Made by a program: the position numbers and the translations under genes | Source: Ostrinia nubilalis | Lineage: Eukaryota > Arthropoda > Insecta > Lepidoptera > Crambidae | DNA length: 64,000 bases | Assembly (NCBI RefSeq): GCF_963855985.1 | Contig: NC_087093.1 | Location: 12,291,001 to 12,355,000 of the forward strand | Direction of reading: 5' to 3' | Shown here: positions 1-8,897 of the stretch, piece after piece | Position numbering within the stretch: the first letter of the stretch is position 1 | Layout: the number at the start of each line of letters is the position of its first letter | Notes under the pieces: model-generated | Databases searched by the model: none | Told to the model about the DNA's origin: nothing | Seen by the model: the letters and a program-made list of their open reading frames with translations, nothing else

Positions 1-2807
1 TCGCAACTGATCCGCAGTATCGGGTGTCTTGTTTGAACTAATTGGGTTTGCGGTTAGGTTACGTTTCACTCGGTCTTCCCGCGACTCTGCCTCGCTTCGC
101 ATTTAATTTTTGCGCTATGCTTAGTTGCGGGTAGTGCCGACGTCGGCGAAATATAATAGGAAAAGTTTCATTTGGCTAATTAAAAATAAGCCACCCCAGG
201 GAACAATCCAGATTTATAGCCGTTATTCAACCTCCGGCCGGCTATGGCTGTTATTTTATGTTGAAACACCCGTTTGCAAACATTTTGCTAGATAGATACT
301 CGCACACAGAACAATGGCGACACAACGTTGACAATGTAACATGAATAACTTTTAGCTGTTAGAGGAACGTACGAGTATCTACTTTTCGATTTTGACGTCG
401 AGAAAAGATATTTGTGAATTAACTGAATACAAAAACGAAACTAACATTATTATTTTGTATTATTAAATATTTTGACGTTAACAATAAATTATGTTCAATT
501 AAAAACTTGTTCAAGCGCATATTTGATAGTTAAGATCGATATCGGATGATGAATTGGATGTACGGTGCTAACACTGCAGGTGATTGTTTAATTATGTTTT
601 GTTTTAATCACTTCCGTTCCCGGGCGGGGCTGCAAAAGCGCAGCGGTGGGGTGCCCACAGGCCCGCTGCCGCCCCATGCGCTCTTTAATTATCGCGTCAC
701 CTCCAATTCGGAAAGTTTTAATGTGTGTACGTTCGTTCAGCCGCACGCCGAGAGCGGCGCTTGAAACGCACTCCATCCCTCTCGGCACCTCGTTCAACTG
801 AACACTCCTAGCACTTGTTTGAACGAAACAAGAGAACCGCGATTAAATTTGTTCAGCGACGAGACGTAACTTTACTCATCATCCTTTACTTCAATATGTG
901 CCCCAGACGCTTCGATTTAACTTTAAATATTCTCCAAAGTGCGCCCGCGGAAGCGGCGGCGAGCTGTAACGACGACTACATTTCGACACCATCGAGACCG
1001 AGTTTACCGGCTGCCAAGTTTCCCGCACTATGTAAATTCAGACGTAATTAGAGGAAGCTACGATCGTCTACTCCAGTTAAATAGCCCAGACTGCTCGTGT
1101 TAACTGACTCCAGACCAGACCGAATCGCTTTCTGCCCTGTTCGTACGACTGCGGCCGCTGTTATGTACTCAGCGCGTAATGGCCCTACCTCCAGTCGTCA
1201 GAAAGTTTATGTGACGGTTTACTGCCTCGCCCAGTCATCGCAGACAACTGTAAAAGGCGACGATTGCGAGACAAAGCGTGATCGGATTGAGTAAATAAAT
1301 AGTCTGCGTCGGGGTGCTCATCAATCTTGCAGCACAAAAGTAAATTGTGCAAGCTGCAGCTCCGCTTACGGGTCGTCGCCCGCAACCTGCAACCTCACTA
1401 AACTTTCGTGAGCGCGACACTTAACAATTTAATTGTCACCCATTAGTCCTAAGGCGACGACTCTGCTGTTTTAATTAACTCCCTAATTCATAGACGTTCC
1501 ATTAACCGAGCTTTTGTCTCTCATTTTTCAAGCGTTCGCGATTTGGCACTATCAATCATAATGTACGAGCGCGAATGTCGGGCGAGCATGTGTTGGCGGG
1601 CAGAATCAATCATCTGCTTGCAGACGGAACCAGGCAGATATTTATCACTCCACAAACTGGCGACACGACTGATGATTGCAAATTACGAAACGGGAGACAC
1701 ATTCAACACTTGAACCCTAATATTTACACGGTGTAACATAACCGGAATAGACGTTTATGTTAGAGTTGGGAAGCAAGATATCGCTGCAGTGTTTGCTATG
1801 CCGGATGGCCCGACCCCGCGCGCCGCCCGCTCGTCTCTTGGCAAACTGCACTGCACTATACTGCAAATCATACTGAGTTTGTTTGCGTAGGTCAACGCTC
1901 TCAGCGAGTACGTTTTATGTGTTCCTGGTGTCACGACGTCACTCTAATAATAGATAGGAATGCTTAACATCAATGTATGCACATTGGCATGCACAAGTTC
2001 CTTGCTTACGAGTTTGCATTCTGTTTCATGAAGGCAATCAACTGCGAATGTTCATAATGAAACGGCTTGTGTTTTGAACAATAGGAGTGGGTCTGATATT
2101 GCCAAATGAGGAACAATCGGCAAAGTAACCAGTTCGGTTGGGGAATGTGTATAGGCGTTGGGCTTTGACAGTTGATAATATGTTTAATTAAGTTGTGGAT
2201 GGAGCCTACGCTGCAGCGTGACTCGTTAAACTTTCATTATTATTCGCTCGCAAATTGCTCGTACGTGAACGAATTGTGCTCACAATCGATCTCTGCGGCG
2301 CTCGTGATCCTTTGTTTGACTTCGACTCCGAATTCAGCGTAATTGCCTTTCAGCCTTTCATTATTCAACTTTATGCAGTCATTTACTTGCGTTATTACGA
2401 AGGGAGAGTTGCTGCGGTAAGTGTCGTGGGTGGATGCATTAATCGTAATATGTAAATGTGGGGATATGAAATATTGAAATTGCGAGCGTGGTTTTACAAT
2501 AACGTCTACTTGCGGAGAATGGGGTCGACCTTTTGTTTCAATGGGAAAATTATGAAGACCTTTATGACTAATCATTTCTAATAGCTTTCTCCGTGCAATA
2601 CTCTGCATATATTTCAATTAGACAGAAGATGTTTATAGGTAATTTACTGTGTTTTATGAACTCTACGTTCACATCAAGGAAACAATTAAACATTTGGCTG
2701 TTATTCCCGCGGTTTTAATAGCGTGCATTACTTTTCGGTCTGCCACAGAAACATCCTTTCTAAAACCGTGACAAAAACTATATTTTTCTCTGTCTCAAAA
2801 CTCTACC
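1..2807. other. Non-coding left flank, probably headcase intron or upstream sequence
   Basis: The first headcase exon in the window begins at 2961 with an in-frame codon behind a splice acceptor, so transcription must come from further left and this stretch is most simply intron. I looked for the conserved N-terminal Cys/His/Trp block of the HECA family in the translations and did not find it. GC-rich patches near 600-1000 and 1790-1850 give short open frames on both strands with no recognisable protein. A non-coding first exon here cannot be excluded. Confidence 0.4.
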
Positions 2808-2887
2808 TGATCAAAATCGGATCAGTGGGTTGAGTGTGAAAACGTAACAGACATACAGATACTTTCGCATTTATAATATTAGTAAGG
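2808..2887. repeat. End of a dispersed lepidopteran repeat
   Basis: The stretch ends with a text (ACTTTCGCATTTATAATATT followed by AGTA) that I recognise as a very common terminus of dispersed repeats in moth and butterfly genomes. Its last bases are the reverse complement of the start of the Lep1-like element at 34207. It lies only about 70 bp upstream of the headcase acceptor. The outer boundary is not resolved. Confidence 0.4.
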
Positions 2888-2960
2888 GTGGATTAATTAT
2901 GAACTCACGCAACGCAACGAATCTTAAGACCATAATTAACGGGACTTTCTGTTGTTCCAG

Positions 2961-3149
2961 ATTGAGGACGAGGGTAACCACGGCAACGACGACACGCGGC
3001 TCTTCATCCTCTCGACCTTGGCTGGGCAGCACAAGCCGCGCGTCTCCTGTGCGCTCTGCAAGGACACGCTCCACGTCTTCGACCGGTATCCCCTGGTCGA
3101 TGGCACCTTCTTCCTGAGCCCGAGGCAACACACCAGCAGTGCCGTTGAG
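2961..3149 (+). CDS. hdc: headcase (HECA family), internal coding exon
   Basis: This is an internal exon of 63 codons in phase 0, bounded by an acceptor (gttgttccag) and a donor (GAG|gtaaaa). It opens the conserved headcase C-terminal region. The translation begins IEDEGNHGNDD and carries RVSCALCKDTL, then FDRYPLVDGTFFLSP, which match my recollection of vertebrate HECA closely in order and spacing. The CxxC pair suggests zinc binding, which is inference. In Drosophila, Headcase marks imaginal cells, restrains tracheal branching, and works with Unkempt to limit growth through the mTOR pathway. The next exon, 2.6 kb downstream, continues in the same phase. The N-terminal exons are outside the window, so the full length is unknown. 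Confidence 0.92.
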
Positions 3150-5777
3150 GTAAAACTCATTTTTTAAACCTATGAATAGCTTAATTTCATGACTGCCTCT
3201 TTCTGAATTACCTGTAAAACCTTTGGAGGTGAAGCCTTCGGTAAATTAGAGAGGATCGTACTTCTCCTGCTGTGGAAATTAAATTACCTGGTGATAATGA
3301 CTACCTCTTATAAAAATGAGGGTTCCTTCTGACGCAGTCGGGTAAAATAGCACTTCATCAAGCAGATCTAAAAGCAATAAATATATTCCCTTTCAATAAA
3401 AAATCTATGGTAATTTGCATTTTGGCTGCTCGTAAAAAGTAGTATGTCAGTTGACTAGACGTGTCAACTAAACTTATGCTATTAGTCTGGAAATCAATGT
3501 CTAGGATGTAAACTAAGCTTTGAATCCTATTTGAAGGTTTCAAAATGTTTTACGTAAGCCACTAATCCTAGCCTAGCTAAGTGATCAATAGCCCACAGAC
3601 TAGCACTTCTACCAATCGGTCTAGATCATAGCATTTAATGAGCATCAACCTCTAGTCATGTGGGTAACTAATCGCGTATCATACGGTGCATGTTTGCATA
3701 ACAATGAGCGTGACTCACAGGCGTCGTGTAGCATTCGCGAAATACCAAGGTTTTTCAGTGTCGGGCTCAATAACGTTCCCTGTAAACATTACACATTTCG
3801 GTTTCTTACTCTGAGGTTAGAATTTTTTATACAGATTTTTGCCAAAACGTAATAATCAGCCAATCTGTACTAGTGTCACTTGGTAATATTTTTTTTTTCA
3901 AAAAGGCAACTTTTTGTCCACATCTGACAGATGGAAATTCTGAAATAAAAATGTTCAGAAACCCTTCTTTAGACAGAGATAGCAATAACTTGAATGCGTC
4001 ACAGACATAGGTGAGTCAACCTCATACTGTCTTGTTTAATTGGTGAACTGTACTTTGTGGCGAAGTGAAATCGAAATCTGTTTTGCGGTCTAATAAAAAA
4101 TGACGTCTGTCTACACAGAAAGAAACTCTATATCGTTATTATTTAAAAAGTTTTTATTTAGGATCAGCTGAAACTTAAGTGCCACTTGCTTAGACTCGAG
4201 AACTAGAGCGGAGTTTTATTTTAATGATCCTGTTCGCAAATTCCTTTACAATCTGGGGTACGTTATTTAGATTCATTATAGCCAGTCTTGAATATAATTT
4301 ATTCTGTATCAATATCATAAAGACTGTATCAGTTGATGATCAAAATTAAACACGAAATTGATTGCGTTTACGAACCTGCTTGGAAAACAGATCGTTATCT
4401 ATATTCAATTCTTTATTGACTCCTAACAATGTCTACAGTACGACAAGGAAGAAGCGGATGTCTAATTACAATTTACGTTCTTAAACAAACAATGGAGGAA
4501 CGTTAAATTGGATGTTGATTTTCTGTAGGTTTATTTATGAACGAGATTGACATTTTGAAGGAATCGCAAAGTCCTTTGAAACTTAAATACGGTACGGTTT
4601 GTGTAACGTCCCCTCGCTACTTATACGATTGTTCTTGGGGTGTTGATCAGATTACTGGTATGGTGAATACGTCTTGTATTTACTTCTGTTTTAAAAAGTT
4701 CTTTTCCGTTCTTCCAATAAACAACGTCACACCGTTACACGTAACACGCAATGGGTTTTGCATTAAAAATACTTGAATATTTGTGAATATAGCACCGTCA
4801 TAAAATTCTTAAATTTTTTTAGACATTGCGCCATGCCGAATACCGTTATATTCAAAATAACCTCTTATTTTGAATATTCTGCAGAAATTCTTAAATCTAA
4901 TCAACAACAGTCGCTCTCTGTCTTCTGGCGGCATTCCAATACGTGTGAGAGAGTCGAACATCCCAAAATTTTGTCTCTAAACGTGTCGACCGGTGATGTT
5001 TGCTCAGAGAATTAGGATCTTTCTGGATATTTGAATGTTTGGCGTTAGAATTACCACGCATATCCTGGGATTCCTTTATACGCTTTCCTTTAAAATTTCC
5101 TTCCGAAAATCCTTTTAAGCAATCACAAATAAGCTCAACCGTTGCAACGCTTTAACTCGAATGATGTTAATTTTTGAGGACTCGGTCCGCGCTAAGTGTC
5201 CTTTTTAGCGGAGCCGAGTCGAAATGTGGCTTTTAATTTGAAAGAACATTTTTTGCTTAGTCACCACTTCCTCCAAAATTACCTCTGGGTGGTTAAACAA
5301 TTCGTCCTTTTATAAGAATTTGGGATTTATGCTCTTTTACGTAGTCTGTAACTTTCCTCTGATTTCTCAGAGTTCATTAGGATTGTAACAGGTTTGCTCA
5401 ATTATCTCAAGCTAAGGTTTTCGATCATTAGTAAATTTGGGCAATTTAGGAGAAAGCGTAACCTCAAATTTTATCTAGTTTTATCTATCCGCGTAACGTA
5501 TAACTTTTGTCAAGGTTGTATTTATGTAGCTATTGTACTGTACCAATTTCAGATTAGGCGATGATACACGATAAAACAAACAGACCAACCTAGGAGCCAC
5601 AAAAAGTTTGCTTAACCAATTCGCGCGCAATACTTTGCGTGCAACTACAACCCCTATTTTCTTTTGGTGAAAGTGGAAGGTTGCACGCAACATTCCCTGG
5701 AGAACTGCGACTATTTTCAAAAATTCTTCTTTGTCGCGTGCTTTTGTACATGCAACTACAGCCCCTATTTTCTTTAG
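3150..5777 (+). other. hdc: headcase intron (2,628 bp)
   Basis: This is a GT-AG intron that starts gtaaaactca and ends with a pyrimidine-rich tract and tttctttag. It joins phase 0 to phase 0. It is AT-rich, and the open frames at 4537-4776 and 4773-5015 have no recognisable content. The only structure I see is the duplicated acceptor near its right end, listed separately. Confidence 0.85.
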
Positions 5778-5800
5778 GTGAAAGTGGAAGGTCGCACGCA
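5640..5800 (+). repeat. Direct duplication of the headcase acceptor region
   Basis: Bases 5640-5689 repeat 5751-5800 at 47 of 50 positions, an offset of 111 bp. The downstream copy covers the polypyrimidine tract, the acceptor AG (5776-5777) and the first 23 bases of the headcase exon. In the upstream copy the acceptor reads TG instead of AG, so it should not splice, and the codon start that follows is a decoy. The other two differences are single transitions. It looks like a local tandem duplication whose upstream acceptor was lost. Confidence 0.85.
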
Positions 5801-5966
5801 GTACCTGACTTGCGTCTGCATGGGCTGCTTGGAGCGCTGCGACCCAGAGCGCACGATCCGCTGCCGGTTCTGCGGCCAGAAGTGGGAAGGAGCGTCGCTG
5901 GTGCTGGGGACCATGTACTCGTATGACATCTTCATGGCCACGCCCTGCTGCGCGGAGCGACTGAAG
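5778..5966 (+). CDS. hdc: headcase (HECA family), internal coding exon 2
   Basis: The exon has 63 codons in phase 0, from tttctttag|GTGAAAGTG to CTGAAG|gtatgt. The acceptor at 5776-5777 is chosen over the upstream copy near 5667 because only this copy has AG. The translation contains CVCMGC, RCRFCGQKW, LGTMYSYDIF and PCCAERLK, which are the core of the headcase domain. Its four CxxC or CC groups suggest a zinc-stabilised fold (inference). HECA has the same motif order: Cys pair, tryptophan block, LGTMY-YDI, then a double Cys. The codons are rich in G/C at third positions, unlike the AT-rich introns on both sides. Confidence 0.94.
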
Positions 5967-6483
5967 GTATGTATACTTTTTCTTCTTATTTAAGCTAAAG
6001 ACGTAGGTAGGACGTAAGATATTTCGGACCGAATGCAGCCGAAGTGATAGTTTGCATACGGGATTACAGTTCCAGTTGAAGTGGTGCGTTTGAATCCTGC
6101 TGGGAACAAATTTATTTATTTATTTATTTATTTATTTTATTTGGTGCACAAAACAGGGATACAACTATAACATACAAAGCGTTTAAAGCAGGTTATACAG
6201 TATAACTTGTTGCAGCTCCAAAACAAGTGCACACAACACTTTAGTAGGGTTTAACAAAATTTTAGTAGGGTTTACGTAGATTTATACTGGAATATTGGAT
6301 TTATAAACAGAACATTGTTATTCATTTGTAGGTATTTATCTAGACCAGGCTGTTAGCTAATTTTGCCTTCAAATGACTGGGCGATTAAATCATAGATGTC
6401 TCGATATGAAGTTAAAGACCATTCCCATATTTTAGCGTGTATCACTTCTCTCTTTTCTAAGCTTGTGTCATCTCTTTCTACAG
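5967..6483 (+). other. hdc: headcase intron (517 bp) with an (ATTT)n run
   Basis: This GT-AG intron runs from gtatgtatac to ctttctacag and joins phase 0 to phase 0. At 6111-6142 it holds a TTTA microsatellite followed by sequence resembling the 3' end of a non-LTR element (ttggtgcacaaaacagg). The LINE origin is only a suggestion. Confidence 0.85.
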
Positions 6484-6654
6484 TGCAACAGCTGCTACAA
6501 GCCACTCCTGCACCCGCAGCAGCGGCTCAACTACTCGGACTACTCGCACCCGGTCACGTGCCCGCACTGCCGCGTGCTCGACACGCACTTCGTCAAGCCG
6601 CTGACCTACTGCTTCACCAAACGGGCGTTCCCGCTCTTCCAGCAGTGGCCATAA
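6484..6654 (+). CDS. hdc: headcase (HECA family), last exon up to the first stop
   Basis: There are 56 codons after the acceptor ctttctacag, ending at TAA 6652-6654. The translation starts CNSCYKPLLHPQQRL, continues through VTCPHC and THFVKPL, and ends FPLFQQWP. The CxxC, CPHC and HFVKP motifs are the C-terminal end of the headcase domain. Vertebrate HECA ends a few residues after its equivalent HFVKP block, so the first stop falls where the ordinary protein would end. No intron separates this exon from the downstream extension, so both products would come from one mRNA. The stop context is CCA TAA CAG. The C after the stop is a base often associated with leaky termination. Confidence 0.95.
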   Translation, partial: CNSCYKPLLHPQQRLNYSDYSHPVTCPHCRVLDTHFVKPLTYCFTKRAFPLFQQWP

Positions 6655-6713
6655 CAGTCGGCGGTGCCGGGGACCTCCCCCGGCACCCCCCCTGCCAGTG
6701 ACCCCTGGACTGT
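6654..6713 (+). promoter_or_regulatory. hdc: Predicted readthrough-stimulating RNA structure
   Basis: GGTGCCGGGG (6663-6672) and CCCCGGCACC (6678-6687) form a perfect 10-bp stem with the 5-nt loop ACCTC, starting 8 nt after the TAA. ACAGTC (6654-6659), which includes the last base of the stop, can also pair with GACTGT (6708-6713) to close an outer stem. Structures just 3' of stop codons stimulate readthrough in Drosophila headcase and in several viral RNAs. Here the hairpin is built inside coding sequence. Pairing was read by eye and no folding energy was calculated. Confidence 0.75.
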
Positions 6714-7062
6714 GGCCCCGTCGCCGCCCCGCCGCGCCTCACCCCCCGCCCTACGTCCCGTCGTCAACACGAGCATGGCCTCCCGAGCCCCCGAGCCGGC
6801 CGCCGAAGAGCCCGCAACCAAATACCTCGCGCCGACCCTCGCCAGCATCACCGAGTCGCTCTCCCTCCTCGGGCTCAGCCCCGAAACCCTCGCGATGAGT
6901 CTCGGTGAGTCCTTGGCCGAGCGGTACCTCGCCTCGCTTCGGCCCAAGCCGGTCGAGCGGCCGCCCCTGGGCTGCGGCGCCGTCCGCCGCGCCCCCCTCC
7001 AGGAACCCTCTCTCCAGCTCTTCTCCAACGACTTCATGGACTACCTGAACCAAATCGCGTAA
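6655..7062 (+). CDS. hdc: headcase stop-codon readthrough extension
   Basis: The reading frame stays open for 135 codons after the headcase stop, in the same frame, and ends at TAA 7060-7062. Third positions are overwhelmingly G or C, as in the exons before it, and composition drops to AT-rich immediately after 7062, which marks a coding boundary. The first part is Pro/Ala/Ser-rich and looks disordered. The second is more ordered, with LASITESLSLLGLSPETLAM around residues 58-77, and the C-terminus is QLFSNDFMDYLNQIA. Drosophila headcase is an established readthrough gene whose long form is needed in the trachea; its extension is much longer than this one. An in-frame ATG at 6775 could allow separate initiation, but readthrough fits better. 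The open frames on the opposite strand are shadows of its high GC. Confidence 0.82.
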   Translation, partial: QSAVPGTSPGTPPASDPWTVAPSPPRRASPPALRPVVNTSMASRAPEPAAEEPATKYLAPTLASITESLSLLGLSPETLAMSLGESLAERYLASLRPKPVERPPLGCGAVRRAPLQEPSLQLFSNDFMDYLNQIA

Positions 7063-8897
7063 ACGGTGGTGACTGGTGCCCTCGAACTTTTTTACTCCTC
7101 GAACTTTACGTGCGTTCGATGACTAGTAATAATTTCTGTTAAATTAAGTTGGTATTATTGAAAATAATTTTATGTGTCGGTTTAGAACGTACTATTGATT
7201 TTATTTTAATTTTATTCTGCACTTTGTTGATTAGATGTTGATTTTTATCGGAAATAATAAATTAGCGATATAGTGATGCCAGGGATTGCATTTTTTGTTT
7301 TTCGGTTCGAGTCTTACCCGGGATGTTTTCCTTTTGAAGGACTTGCAAAGGCGTGTTTTTAAATTATTGATTACCTTTCAATTCAGTGATACTGATGACC
7401 CTATGTGATAGGGACGTTTAGGGTGTGTGTTGTTTAGTTCAATTTAGTTTATTAGTTATGTTTTATTTTAGCAAAATTTTAAACCTAACTTAAGTGTTAT
7501 ACAATATTTTCGTAGGTTTATTGCGAACTTTTATTTCCTCCCACCAAATGGCACTTTGGTTGTATAACTCGAAGAAGCCATGTTAGTTTATTATCTCTAA
7601 TATCATTTCATTTACTTACTTATAATTTAATCAGCAGTAATAATGGTAGAGGATTTTAATTGTAAGTCATTGCTGTGTCACCAATAATATGATTAGCTTG
7701 TCTATATAACTATTACAGTTATTGTAAGGTTTGTCTTGTAAATTGTTACTTTTTGTTTCTTTCTATAATTTATTTGTAACTCAGTGATTAGCGGGTCGTT
7801 TTTAAAAGAGTATTTATTGAAATCGAGTTATAATAGTGTTTCTAAATTGTGCCATATCAGACATGATGATTGTTTTTGTTTTGTGGTGGAAATTATCAAA
7901 ATTTATGAACACCACTAATCATTGAGAATTTGAGAGTTTCTGTTTTAGTTTGAAGAGGATTTTCATTTTTGTTGAATTCTTCAAAGTGTTTGGCTAACTC
8001 TATAGGTTTAGGTTTAAGGGTTTTCTATAATTATCATGGATGTCTATTTATTTATAAGTGGATAGCGCTTGACTTACGAGCGTTTAAGTGATGTGCACGT
8101 TTACTCTTAACTGTTTAATGTTAACATTTTAGGTAAGGTTTTTATACATTGATACTATTACTCGCAAAGTGATTACAAGTGATAACGTTAGTTTAGTGAG
8201 TGTGTAGTGATATAAAGTGGTGCGGATTGCTAGGCGCGTACAGGACGAATCGTGATACAGGCGGACGTTTCGCAATTTAGGCAATAATTCTTATCAAGAC
8301 TTGACACTTTTATAGGTAAAAATTTTGCATTGTCCTTCTAATCGTACTGCCATTTTACTAAATTTTGGGATTTGCGTGCTCGGTGTTGTTGCTTTGTTTT
8401 TCTTTTGTTTTTTAAGAACAGCCTCGCTCATTGGTTTAAGATTTAAATTTCTGACCATCAATTGTTTTTTATTGTTTCTATTTTTTACTTTTTTGTTTAC
8501 AAGAATGATTGTTTTTTTTTGCAGCCAGTGATGTAAGTATTCAGCAAACACACCCAGTACCGAATCCCAGTTCACTCGGACTGAATACGTCATGTTTTTA
8601 GCTAGTACGATATCGAATCTGTTGTGTAGTACGTAGAACATCATCGTCATCGCTACATTTTGGGGTTGCCAGGCGTTTGAACTAGACTTAGGCCGTGTGC
8701 TGCTGTTAGAGTCCCGATGATCCTATAGTGATGGGCTCCTAACATTTTTTATCGATATGCGTGCCGTTTGACAGAAGCAGCGGTGCTTTGTATTTGTGTT
8801 TTTTTTTTCACTCAGCGCACGGCCTTAGTGTTATTAACCGTAATAAATGCTTTCCAGCCAGTTGCCGCGCAACCTAGAGTTGTAACGACCCAATAAA
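7063..8897 (+). other. hdc: Probable headcase 3' UTR, end uncertain
   Basis: AT-rich non-coding sequence follows the second headcase stop. Canonical AATAAA hexamers occur at 7256-7261, 8842-8847 and 8892-8897, so a short (about 0.2 kb) and a long (about 1.8 kb) 3' UTR are both possible. T-rich stretches near 8390-8520 and 8800 are consistent with UTR. The open frames at 8294-8650 on both strands have no recognisable content. Confidence 0.45.
7256..7261 (+). terminator. hdc: Candidate proximal polyadenylation signal of headcase
   Basis: This is the first exact AATAAA after the headcase long-form stop, 194 bp downstream. T-rich sequence follows about 25-40 bp later. No transcript evidence is available to choose it over the distal hexamers. 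Confidence 0.4.

Noticed and set aside
546..1420. Short open frames in GC-rich patches near the left end
   Set aside because: They overlap on both strands, have no conserved motifs and lack supporting splice structure. The headcase N-terminal motifs are not present in them.
5639..5926. 95-codon plus-strand frame across the duplicated acceptor
   Set aside because: It is another frame of the duplicated intron text and headcase exon 2. Its internal repeat is the 50-bp duplication, not a protein repeat.
6606..7053. Open frames of 143 and 100 codons on the minus strand opposite the headcase extension
   Set aside because: They are by-products of the high GC content of the plus-strand coding sequence. 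Only the plus frame continues a known protein, shows the sharp end of GC3 bias and stops where composition changes.
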